41,238 nt of DNA, from assembly GCA_001816475.1 (NCBI GenBank), contig MHCC01000027.1, forward strand, positions 75,312-116,549. Direction: 5' to 3'. A program made the translations under genes and the position numbers. Below, piece by piece: positions 1-7,775 of the stretch. The notes beneath the pieces are model-generated. The model was not told the origin of the DNA and ran no database searches. It saw only the letters and a list, made by a program, of their open reading frames with translations. How positions within the stretch are numbered: the first letter of the stretch is position 1; every line of letters begins with the position of its first letter. The stretch is from Candidatus Blackburnbacteria bacterium RIFCSPLOWO2_01_FULL_40_20. GTDB lineage: Bacteria > Patescibacteriota > Microgenomatia > UBA8517 > UBA10165.

Positions 1-314
1 GTTTTTTTAGGAGTTATTTTATTAGTTATATATGCCAGTGCTCCTATCGTTTCGATACAAGACCGAACGATACTTGCTACCTCTGGATTTTCAGAGTTTA
101 TGCCTAAAATCAGCAGCTGCAACTGATGAATAAGTTTTAAATGAATAATATTTATGTAGTGAGCAAGTGTGGAGTACAAATCTTTCTTCTTGTTACCGGT
201 AGATCGTGGAAGAGTTTTAATAACCCTCCTCTTTTTTAATTGAGCATAAAGATTATCGAAATCAATAAGTTGTTTCTTAAAATTTGGGAAATCTTGAAAT
301 ACCTTTGTTACCAT
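1..314 (-). CDS. Hypothetical protein, C-terminus cut by window edge (MVTKVFQDFPNFKKQLIDFDNLYAQLKK...)
   Basis: Manual minus-strand translation open from ATG at 314 to position 1; absent from supplied ORF track because truncated. Confidence 0.6.
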   Translation of the reverse strand, partial: MVTKVFQDFPNFKKQLIDFDNLYAQLKKRRVIKTLPRSTGNKKKDLYSTLAHYINIIHLKLIHQLQLLILGINSENPEVASIVRSCIETIGALAYITNKITPKK

Positions 315-376
315 CCCGCACGATTATAATCCTATATCTCTTACAAGACTATCTTTAAAGTGAGATAATATCTGAA

Positions 377-721
377 ATGCCGACCATAAAACAAAACTTG
401 GTAGCTTCAAAATTAGTGGAAAATGGTGGAAATTTGGGTAAAGCGATGATTGCTGCCGGATATTCTCCTGCAACTGCAAAAACCCCTCAAAAGTTGACAA
501 AGAGTAAGGGTTGGAAAGATCTGATGGACACTATATTCCCTGACGAAGTATTACTCAACACACATAGGCAGTTGTTAGACGTTAGTGACGCGAATGTTGT
601 AATAAGAGTATTGGACTTGGCATACAAACTAAAAGGTAGGTATAAAGATGGAACAACACTTTATCAACAAATTAACCTGCCAACCCCAATCTACTCTGGG
701 AAAGCAAAGGATAGTATTTAA
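377..721 (+). CDS. Terminase small subunit-like protein
   Basis: N-terminal 'NLGKAMIAAGYSPATAKTPQKLTKSKGWKDLMD' resembles the HTH region of phage terminase small subunits. Confidence 0.55.
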   Translation: MPTIKQNLVASKLVENGGNLGKAMIAAGYSPATAKTPQKLTKSKGWKDLMDTIFPDEVLLNTHRQLLDVSDANVVIRVLDLAYKLKGRYKDGTTLYQQINLPTPIYSGKAKDSI

Positions 722-870
722 TGAAAAAGATTATGGCTTCGTGCTAGCTCGATAGTTTCTTTTGACTTCGCAATTTCCATATATAGCATTTTAGGATTAG
801 GCTTGATACCAAGCCTCCATAAATCTAGCCGCGGAGCTTTTCTTTGGTCATCAAGGTAAATGTTCATATT

Positions 871-2496
871 TTATTGATAAGCAGTAAGTTTAGATATTTC
901 TTCATGTAAGGAGCCATTATGTTTGTAGCCTTCCTCAACAATGCCTACTCCATAACAAAATATCCTATACTCCTTACCTGTAAGCATTTTTAGCGCTATC
1001 CTGAAGCATTCATCATATTTTTTACCTAATACCTCTTGGGAAAACTTTTCTTCCACTTCCCATACATAATATCCATCAGTCCTATTTTTTAATTGATCCT
1101 CATCTCCCCATTTTTGTCCGACTGAAAGTGGAAGGGTTAAGGTAAACTTATCTGATTGTTCGCTCTGTGGCTCAAAATCGATTGTGGAGCCTCGAATAAG
1201 ATAGTTTGAGTCGTCACCTAGTTTAATATCAATACTTCCGTCTACCATGTATTGGTAATTAACTACTTCAACATACTTCTTACTCTCAGTTGTCTCCATT
1301 ATCCCTTCAACCAACTCTTTTTTTACTCCATCGTATGCCCAAAAGCTGTTGTATTTAATAGGAAAATAAAACTGAACATCCGAGCTAGTGATTTCATCAT
1401 CAGGCGAGAACTCTTGATTGTTGTCATATTGTTTTTTAAGAACAGAGCGCACTCGCGTAATAGAATCCCATTCTTCTCCCACGTACTTCTTTTTGAAAAA
1501 TTCAGGGTTTGTATTGTTCCAAAAGAACTTCCAACCAACACCTCTCATACCCAAAGCGTCATATTCTAAAAGAACGTCTATTACCCTTTGTAGACATTCA
1601 CTGGGCATACCTCCGTTCGGTGTCGAATTATCGCATCCATCATCTTTCCATGCGACAAGCGAGCTTTCCAGCCATTTTTTGTGAAAAGAGATATAGGCAT
1701 CTGATTTTTTGTCTTCTTCATAGCTTGTACCAGACCACTTATATACTTTCTGTATGCCTGGCGAGCAGGCATGACAAAAATCAAAAGCCATTTCCCAAAC
1801 TGAGGTTGAAACGATCAATTCTTTAACTCCATCTCCGTCTAGATCTTCAACTTTAAAAACTGCTTGCCCATAATCCCTTGAGTCGCCGTTACTAGGCCAC
1901 TGGGGAATATTTATATTTTTTGTTAGCAGGGCTACTTTATCGTCTTTAGCCTCGAAAATTTCTTTCCATTCACACGACCAGCAATTACCACCTGTTGCCA
2001 TTTGTATTACGACATCTTCTATGTTGTTATCATTAACATCACCTGTACTTACAAAATTTATATATTCATCCATTAAAGAGAAATCCAGAATAGATTTAGA
2101 TACACTTGAATACACAAGTACTGCTTGGGTTTGTGAAGTCCACTCGTCATCTTTGTTTAATCTTTCATTACAAGTAACTATATAAACTGTATGGTCGATT
2201 CCTAAGGGATTTATACTTTCTATTAAGTACCCGTCTGTTCCATATGGTTTTGGAATTAAAGTATCTTTATTTGTGGATAGCCAGTTTTTGTAACCCTCAA
2301 TGTTGCTACAGTCTATCTTTGTATGAACAATAGAGATCGGAAATGTGTCTTTGGTGATTATAGAGGTGTTACTAGTGATTAAGGGTATGCAAACAAGAAC
2401 TAGTGTGAATACCAACAATGCTTCCAGTCTGTTAGCAAAGAAGTGTTTTAGTGTTTTCATATTGAGTATAAGTGTAATACGAAAAGTTACTCTCAA
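871..2496 (-). CDS. Membrane-anchored/secreted hypothetical with FG-GAP/VCBS-like Ca-binding motifs
   Basis: 541 aa ORF, N-terminal TM/signal segment, motifs DVNDNNIEDVVI and DLDGDGVKELIV. Confidence 0.6.
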   Translation of the reverse strand: MRVTFRITLILNMKTLKHFFANRLEALLVFTLVLVCIPLITSNTSIITKDTFPISIVHTKIDCSNIEGYKNWLSTNKDTLIPKPYGTDGYLIESINPLGIDHTVYIVTCNERLNKDDEWTSQTQAVLVYSSVSKSILDFSLMDEYINFVSTGDVNDNNIEDVVIQMATGGNCWSCEWKEIFEAKDDKVALLTKNINIPQWPSNGDSRDYGQAVFKVEDLDGDGVKELIVSTSVWEMAFDFCHACSPGIQKVYKWSGTSYEEDKKSDAYISFHKKWLESSLVAWKDDGCDNSTPNGGMPSECLQRVIDVLLEYDALGMRGVGWKFFWNNTNPEFFKKKYVGEEWDSITRVRSVLKKQYDNNQEFSPDDEITSSDVQFYFPIKYNSFWAYDGVKKELVEGIMETTESKKYVEVVNYQYMVDGSIDIKLGDDSNYLIRGSTIDFEPQSEQSDKFTLTLPLSVGQKWGDEDQLKNRTDGYYVWEVEEKFSQEVLGKKYDECFRIALKMLTGKEYRIFCYGVGIVEEGYKHNGSLHEEISKLTAYQ

Positions 2497-3023
2497 AAAG
2501 GAGGTTTGTCAGGAAGTTGCTCTCCTCCCACAAGGACAAATTTTTCATCTTGGTATTTATACTCTGCGCTAGCCACAACCGGATTTTTTATATCAGACCA
2601 GTCTTTCCAATATGAAATAGTGAAGCCGTTACCACCTTCGTTTTCTTTAATACCTATCTGGGCAAGAGCAGCAGTTTCGAATATAACTTTACCTTCTCTA
2701 ATAATCCACACCTTTCCCGCGCCTTTAGTCATGCTAATTGGGATGACAACGATGCTTTCGAATGTATTTGGATCTCCATCGACTTCCATACTAAAGTATT
2801 GGGGGCAACGACCAAGAAAACACTCTGGTAGTTCACGCCTGTCGTTTATGTTCTCCACGGCCTCTGTAGTGACTTCCGGGGCGTAAGGTTTTGCAGATTG
2901 GTCAACTATCCTTTCTTCGGCGAACTTCCATAAAATTCCAACAATTAAGGCTAAGATTAAAATTAAATTTATTGCTAGTGAGGTATATAAAGTTTTTCTT
3001 GAGATGAAGTTACTATAACTCAT
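2493..3023 (-). CDS. Hypothetical protein with one N-terminal TM helix
   Basis: 176 aa ORF overlapping the stop/start of the next gene (4 nt). Confidence 0.6.
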   Translation of the reverse strand: MSYSNFISRKTLYTSLAINLILILALIVGILWKFAEERIVDQSAKPYAPEVTTEAVENINDRRELPECFLGRCPQYFSMEVDGDPNTFESIVVIPISMTKGAGKVWIIREGKVIFETAALAQIGIKENEGGNGFTISYWKDWSDIKNPVVASAEYKYQDEKFVLVGGEQLPDKPPF

Positions 3024-3043
3024 TTTGCTACCTTCGCTTTAAT

Positions 3044-3262
3044 TTATTTTAACCCGTGCTGAAGATCGCTCTCTAGTGCCAGTATCGCTGACCTCACGCT
3101 CCCCTGATGCCACTTCTCTGCTACCGACTTCAATTGCCTCTTTAGCTCCGGCTTGTTCGTCTTTGCTTTCTGGTACAATATCGGCTCGCTCTCCTGGTTT
3201 AGTATCTCTCCTAGAATCTTTATTGATTGCTTCTTCTCAAAAAAAGAGCTTAATTTTTTCAT
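3044..3262 (-). CDS. Hypothetical small protein
   Basis: 72 aa ORF, 4-nt overlap with upstream ORF, in-line with operon. Confidence 0.4.
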   Translation of the reverse strand: MKKLSSFFEKKQSIKILGEILNQESEPILYQKAKTNKPELKRQLKSVAEKWHQGSVRSAILALESDLQHGLK

Positions 3263-3450
3263 TTAAGACCTTTTTCGTGCAAGCAAGAGTTGTAATTCGC
3301 ATCATAATTTTTTGTTACTCTCCATGAACTCTTACTTTTGGTTTCCCAATCACAATAACTTCTAATTTCAGCTGGTCTAATTTGAAACCAATAAAAAAGG
3401 AAGATTAATAGGAGAAACAGAGGAGACGTGATAAGTATTTTCTTTTTCAT
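3259..3450 (-). CDS. Small membrane hypothetical
   Basis: 63 aa ORF with N-terminal hydrophobic helix. Confidence 0.4.
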   Translation of the reverse strand: MKKKILITSPLFLLLIFLFYWFQIRPAEIRSYCDWETKSKSSWRVTKNYDANYNSCLHEKGLK

Positions 3451-3458
3451 CTTAGCTG

Positions 3459-3821
3459 TTAGTTATTGGTTTGTAATTTATTTTTCTTACGCAAAATGAA
3501 GAAAGACGCAAGCGCAACTAAAACAAGTGCAGAACTTAGCCGCCATTCTACTTCTGCAGCATCGCTAATGAGGAACGAGATGTAAGATTGAGCAAGCCAA
3601 AGCATTATAACAAGCGGTATTACAAACCTCTTTCTTAGAGGGCGCTTCAAAAACACAAACCTGATAAGAATAGCCGGTGATAGTCCAACAACCCAAGTCC
3701 AAAGAAAAGAAGCTAATAAATCAAATGTGGTTATGTTTTCCATTTTAGAACCACAACAAATAGTTGTGTAAAAATTCCCTTTAATATTAGCATAAAGTCT
3801 AACAAATAGTTGGAGCGCCAA
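3459..3821 (-). CDS. Multi-TM hypothetical protein (start may be internal)
   Basis: Hydrophobic ORF; likely start MENITTFDLLASFLW. Confidence 0.45.
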   Translation of the reverse strand: MALQLFVRLYANIKGNFYTTICCGSKMENITTFDLLASFLWTWVVGLSPAILIRFVFLKRPLRKRFVIPLVIMLWLAQSYISFLISDAAEVEWRLSSALVLVALASFFILRKKNKLQTNN

Positions 3822-3847
3822 GGTGTTTGTTTAGGAATAATTGTTTT

Positions 3848-4054
3848 ATGGTCAAACGTATTCCTAAAGCCTTTGGAGAAAAGCTCAAGTATTACAGAAA
3901 ACAACGGGGTCTTTTGCAAGTAGAATTAGCAGATATTATAGGTGTTAGTACCGGTTATATTGGCGCTATTGAACAAGGAGTAAGGCTTCCTTCATTAAGA
4001 CTTCTAAAAAAGATCGCAAAAGCTCTCAAAGTGTCCCCTAGAGACCTTCTGTAA
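3848..4054 (+). CDS. XRE-family HTH transcriptional regulator
   Basis: FGEKLKYYRKQRGLLQVELADIIGVSTGYIGAIEQGVRLPSLRLLKKIAKAL is a canonical HTH_3; internal ATG at 3848 preferred over 3827. Confidence 0.85.
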   Translation: MVKRIPKAFGEKLKYYRKQRGLLQVELADIIGVSTGYIGAIEQGVRLPSLRLLKKIAKALKVSPRDLL

Positions 4055-4106
4055 TAAAAGTTCTACATTTTAGCCTCGTTTTGCATTTGCCTTCCGATAA
4101 ATTTGC

Positions 4107-4136
4107 TTGTCACACTTCTAATTAGACCAATATAAA
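4107..4136 (+). promoter_or_regulatory. Putative sigma-70 promoter (TTGTCA-18-TATAAA) for RepA-like gene
   Basis: TTGTCA at 4107-4112, TATAAA at 4131-4136. Confidence 0.45.
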
Positions 4137-4155
4137 TTCTTTTATTGGTAAAAAT

Positions 4156-4203
4156 CGGGTGGCTAATAAAGACTCCTGTGTGGGTGCCACCCGAAGCAGG
4201 AGT
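4156..4203 (+). promoter_or_regulatory. Structured 5' leader with interleaved stems; SD is part of second stem
   Basis: CGGGTGG(4156-4162)/CCACCCG(4187-4193) and ACTCCTG(4172-4178)/CAGGAGT(4197-4203), both perfect 7-mers; AGGAG 4198-4202, ATG 4212, T-run 4203-4207. Confidence 0.7.
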
Positions 4204-4211
4204 TTTTATTT

Positions 4212-5381
4212 ATGATAAATAACAAATTTGAACTAGAAATAGAAGATTCACTTAAACCAATTGATATTAAAGTTCTTACATGGTCAGAGTTTAAAGCTCA
4301 AACGTACGAGGAGCCTAAATGGATAGTCGAGGGTCTAGTACCAGAGAAAGGTTTGGTTGCAATTGCAGGTTCACCAGAGTCTTGTAAATCTTTATTTTCA
4401 AATTACCTTGCAGCAACAGTGGCGAGAGGAAATACATTATTTGACCTTTATAAAACCATTCAGGTTCCTGTTCTTCTAATCGATCAAGAAAATCTTGAAC
4501 CTTGGCTTCAAAAACGTCTTTCTGATTTTATAGAGCAGGATGATATACCATTACACATTTATCCTAAGCAGGAATGGGTATTTAACGTAGATGATCAATG
4601 TGTATTTGATGAAGTCCTTAAATATATCGATAAGCATAAAATTGGTTTAGTAATTATTGACACTCTCCGTTTCATCCATAACAAGGATGAAAACTCTTCA
4701 ACTGAGATGAAACCAGTTTTTGACAGACTTCGCCAATTAACCGAAGAGACAGCAGTAATTTTTATACATCACAACAAGAAAACTGATAAGTTCAGCAGAC
4801 GTAGGGTTGATGGCGAAGACATGATGGGAAGCATAATTATCAGAGGGTGTGTGGATTCTCAACTTACTCTTACTAAGCTTAGCGATGTTGCCGAAAGCGT
4901 TACAAAGATAAAAGTAACCCAGACTAAATCTAGATATACAAGGCCAATTCCTTCATTTGCTCTAACTTTAGAAGAGACTGACACAGGACTCGGATTTGTT
5001 TATCAAGGAGTCGTGGAAGAAGATAAATTAAAGAAAGATGAAGCAAAAGAGGCTGTTTTATCTCTTTTAGAGCAAACGCTAACACGACAAGAAATTATAG
5101 ACCAGGTCATTCAAGCTAAAACATGTTCCAAAAGAACAGTAGAATCTGCATTAAGCGAGCTTATAAAAGAGAAGAAAGTAACTCGCTCAACTACTAAGCC
5201 TTTCTATTATTCGCTTCTTAAAGAAGAGCAACTAAGTGTTCCGCAATTCGCAGATACACATATAGATTACGGAGTTGCGGAGAGCTTAAGTCAGGCAAAT
5301 AAAACCTCAGATCAGTTAACGGATGGAGAACTACTAGATATTTTTCCAGGAGCGACCATTGAAGGAGTACCTCGTGCTTAG
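4212..5381 (+). CDS. RepA-like AAA family ATPase (AAA_25 type) with C-terminal winged-helix-like segment
   Basis: IAGSPESCKSLFSNYLA (variant Walker A), GLVIIDTLRF (Walker B), AVIFIHHNKK. Confidence 0.8.
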   Translation: MINNKFELEIEDSLKPIDIKVLTWSEFKAQTYEEPKWIVEGLVPEKGLVAIAGSPESCKSLFSNYLAATVARGNTLFDLYKTIQVPVLLIDQENLEPWLQKRLSDFIEQDDIPLHIYPKQEWVFNVDDQCVFDEVLKYIDKHKIGLVIIDTLRFIHNKDENSSTEMKPVFDRLRQLTEETAVIFIHHNKKTDKFSRRRVDGEDMMGSIIIRGCVDSQLTLTKLSDVAESVTKIKVTQTKSRYTRPIPSFALTLEETDTGLGFVYQGVVEEDKLKKDEAKEAVLSLLEQTLTRQEIIDQVIQAKTCSKRTVESALSELIKEKKVTRSTTKPFYYSLLKEEQLSVPQFADTHIDYGVAESLSQANKTSDQLTDGELLDIFPGATIEGVPRA

Positions 5382-5559
5382 CCAAGAAGCAATTATTGAG
5401 TTTAAAGAATTATACTTACAAGAGTACGGGGTTAAACTTACTGATGAGCAAGCCCTCGATTACGACACAAGACTTGTAGGACTAGTTAAGGCGGTTTATG
5501 GCAAGAATCTACCTAAATCTAGTGATATTGACAAGGATAAATGCAAGGAGCATGATTAA
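5359..5559 (+). CDS. Small acidic hypothetical, overlapping RepA-like gene (start may be 5377)
   Basis: 66 aa ORF between RepA-like gene and recombinase, overlapping the former. Confidence 0.55.
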   Translation: MKEYLVLSQEAIIEFKELYLQEYGVKLTDEQALDYDTRLVGLVKAVYGKNLPKSSDIDKDKCKEHD

Positions 5560-5561
5560 AC

Positions 5562-5642
5562 TGTACTCAAACGACTGATTGCTTTTTTTGATGGCCGTCT
5601 TGGACAACCTGAGCAATCAGTTTGAGTACAACCAGGGCGGCC
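5562..5642 (+). promoter_or_regulatory. Interleaved inverted repeats upstream of serine recombinase
   Basis: TGTACTCAAACgacTGATTGCT(5562-5583)/AGCAATCAGTTTGAGTACA(5612-5630), and GGCCGTCTTGG(5593-5603)/CCAGGGCGGCC(5632-5642). Confidence 0.7.
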
Positions 5643-5654
5643 TTTAAAGGTTTT

Positions 5655-7391
5655 ATGGAAGAAAAACAAATCTATCTTCGCTATTTAGGATATGCGCGCA
5701 AGAGTTCTGAGGATAACAAGGAGCGGCAAGCGGCTTCTCTTCCAGAGCAACTATATGTGCTCGAAGGAATAAAAGCAAAACACACCCTAAATGTTGTTGA
5801 AGTTCTCCAAGAATCAAAATCTGCACATAAACCCGGGCGAGAAATCTTTAACAATATGCTTGCCCGAATAGAGAGTGGTGAAGCAAATGCAATTTTAACT
5901 TGGCACCCAAACAGACTTTGCCGTAATGCACTTGACGCAGGCCAGCTTCTTTATCTCATGGATGAAGACAAATTAGTCGAAATTCGCACACCTTCGCGGA
6001 CGTATCGAAATACCCCGGAAGATAAGTTTATGTTGACCCTTGAATTTGGTATCTCTAAAAAAGACTCAGACGATAAAAGCATTGTTGTTGAAAGAGGCCT
6101 AGAGAAGAAAGCAAGAGATGGTTGGAGACCAGGCGTTGCTCCTCAAGGGTATCTGAACGATAAAACAACCGAAAGTGGATTTAGGAAGGTACTTACCGAT
6201 TCAGAACGCTTCCCTTTTATCCAGAAAATTTTTGTGTTGTTTCACCAAGGTACAGCAGTCGTAGAAATACATAGATTAGCAAAAGATATATGGCATTATC
6301 GCTCAAGACAGAAGAAAAGAAGTGGAGGCAAACCACTTTCTTTGAGCATGATTTATAAGATTTTGACTAACCCTTTTTATTGTAAAAAGTTTGAATACCC
6401 AGAAGGAAGTGGAAAATGGTATGAAGGCGCACACGAACCAGCAGTAGACCAAAAGATATTTGACGAAATACAGGTTAAATTAGGCCGTAGAAGCCAATAC
6501 AAACTCCAACACCACAACTTTGCCTATACAGGCAGTATGGTTCGCTGTGGCTCGTGTAGCTCAAGCGTAGTAGCAGAACAAAAGTGGCAATGTATTTGCA
6601 CCAAATGCAAGCTTAAATTCTCGCTTACCAAGAAAAATAAGGAAAAATGCACTGGTTGTGGAACTCTTATTAAAAATATGGACGACCCAACCATTCTCCA
6701 CTACATTTATTACCGTTGCGGGAGAAAAAGGAATCCAAGTTGTAGAGAAAAGGCAGTACGAGTAGATAGGCTCGAGAAACAAATTGACGAAACACTATCT
6801 CAAATTGAAATCTCACCCTTGTTTATGGACTGGGCAGTACGCCAGATTATTAAAGACAATAAACAAGAGAAAACCTTCCAAGATGACACCACAGAAAACA
6901 TTAAACGAGGCCATAGCGATTGCCGGATTAAGCTCAACAACCTATTGCAACTCAAAATTTCACCAGCTAATCAAGACGGCAGCTTATTGAGCGACGAGCA
7001 ATACAAAGTTCAAAAAGAAACCTTGGAAGCAGAACTAAAGGGGCTGGGGAAACAGCTTATGGGTATGGACGAACGCTTAATTCGAGCAAACGACCAAACC
7101 GAGAAAGCGTTTACCTTTGCCACAAGAGCTAAAGAGCGGTTTGCAAATGGAGATATTAAAATAAAGCGAGATATTTTTATGGGACTTGGGTCGCACCTAA
7201 CCCTAAAGGATAAAATTGTGGGTTTTGACGCACCAGAATACATTTATACACTTAAAAAGATGAAAGAAGCGGAGCCAATTATCGCAGAACGGGTCGCACC
7301 TGAAAATCAGCCTGAATATACGCACCAAATGGAAACATATTTTGCCTCCAGTTCTACCTTGTTGCGGGGCCGGGAGTCGCGCCCGGCCTAG
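5655..7391 (+). CDS. Large serine recombinase
   Basis: YLGYARKSSEDNKERQAASLPEQ resolvase domain, recombinase domain, zinc ribbon (CGSCSSS...CTKC...CTGC), coiled coil. ATG at 5655 preferred over TTG at 5622. Confidence 0.93.
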   Translation: MEEKQIYLRYLGYARKSSEDNKERQAASLPEQLYVLEGIKAKHTLNVVEVLQESKSAHKPGREIFNNMLARIESGEANAILTWHPNRLCRNALDAGQLLYLMDEDKLVEIRTPSRTYRNTPEDKFMLTLEFGISKKDSDDKSIVVERGLEKKARDGWRPGVAPQGYLNDKTTESGFRKVLTDSERFPFIQKIFVLFHQGTAVVEIHRLAKDIWHYRSRQKKRSGGKPLSLSMIYKILTNPFYCKKFEYPEGSGKWYEGAHEPAVDQKIFDEIQVKLGRRSQYKLQHHNFAYTGSMVRCGSCSSSVVAEQKWQCICTKCKLKFSLTKKNKEKCTGCGTLIKNMDDPTILHYIYYRCGRKRNPSCREKAVRVDRLEKQIDETLSQIEISPLFMDWAVRQIIKDNKQEKTFQDDTTENIKRGHSDCRIKLNNLLQLKISPANQDGSLLSDEQYKVQKETLEAELKGLGKQLMGMDERLIRANDQTEKAFTFATRAKERFANGDIKIKRDIFMGLGSHLTLKDKIVGFDAPEYIYTLKKMKEAEPIIAERVAPENQPEYTHQMETYFASSSTLLRGRESRPA

Positions 7392-7637
7392 GAGATTATG
7401 CTTGCTGTTTCTCCAATTACTTGGAGTGTCGGACTATCTCATCTCCGATATATATCGGAGTTTGGCGTATAGTCTCTACGGAGTCCTAGATCATTATCTT
7501 GCGATAATATTAAGGTTCCCTCGGGATTGCCCTTCGACTTCGATTAGGGTTTCCCCGATATAGCCAAATTATCATTTCAATGTTACCATCGAATGAGCCC
7601 ATTTTGAGCCTCCTGTGCAACTCTACACTACCCCGCA
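7362..7637 (-). tRNA. tRNA-Met-type (CAU, possibly initiator), exons 7607-7637 and 7362-7400, interrupted by group I intron
   Basis: Spliced: TGCGGGG TA GTGT AGAGTT GCAC A GGAGG CTCATAA TCTCC TAGG CCGGG CGCGACT CCCGG CCCCGCA A. Acceptor, anticodon and T stems all pair. Confidence 0.85.
7401..7606 (-). ncRNA. Group I self-splicing intron (206 nt, no ORF) in tRNA anticodon loop
   Basis: P1 GAGgCU/GGgCUC with U.G at 5' site; P3 UUUGGC/GCCAAA; P4 UCGGG/CCCGA; P6a AUUAUC-GCAA-GAUAAU; P7 GACUAU/AUAGUC; P8 CUCCGAU-AUAU-AUCGGAG; P9 CUCCAA-GUAA-UUGGAG; 3' terminal G. Confidence 0.93.
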
Positions 7638-7735
7638 TGTAAACTTACACCGTATTATATCAACTTACGCTCGAATAAACAATCAGTAACTGGCATTATC
7701 TTGCCGCGCGCAGGCTGAGTTTTGAATTTTGAGGA

Positions 7736-7774
7736 TTGACAAATGGTATACTACTGTATATACTTTGGTATACC
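7736..7774 (+). promoter_or_regulatory. Promoter (TTGACA-17-TATACT) with operator palindromes for toxin-antitoxin operon
   Basis: TTGACA 7736-7741, TATACT 7759-7764; GGTATAC 7745-7751 / GTATACC 7768-7774 inverted repeat flanks the -10. Confidence 0.75.
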
Positions 7775-7775
7775 T

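Noticed and set aside
5562-5642. Simple Rho-independent terminator interpretation of the IR before the recombinase
   Set aside because: The T-run lies in the loop rather than after the right arm, so it does not fit a plus-strand intrinsic terminator.
5622-5654. TTG start extending the recombinase N-terminus by 11 aa
   Set aside because: Lies inside the inverted-repeat leader; ATG at 5655 gives the usual resolvase start spacing.
7342-7563. 73-aa plus-strand ORF after the recombinase
   Set aside because: Entirely antisense to tRNA exon 2 and the group I intron.
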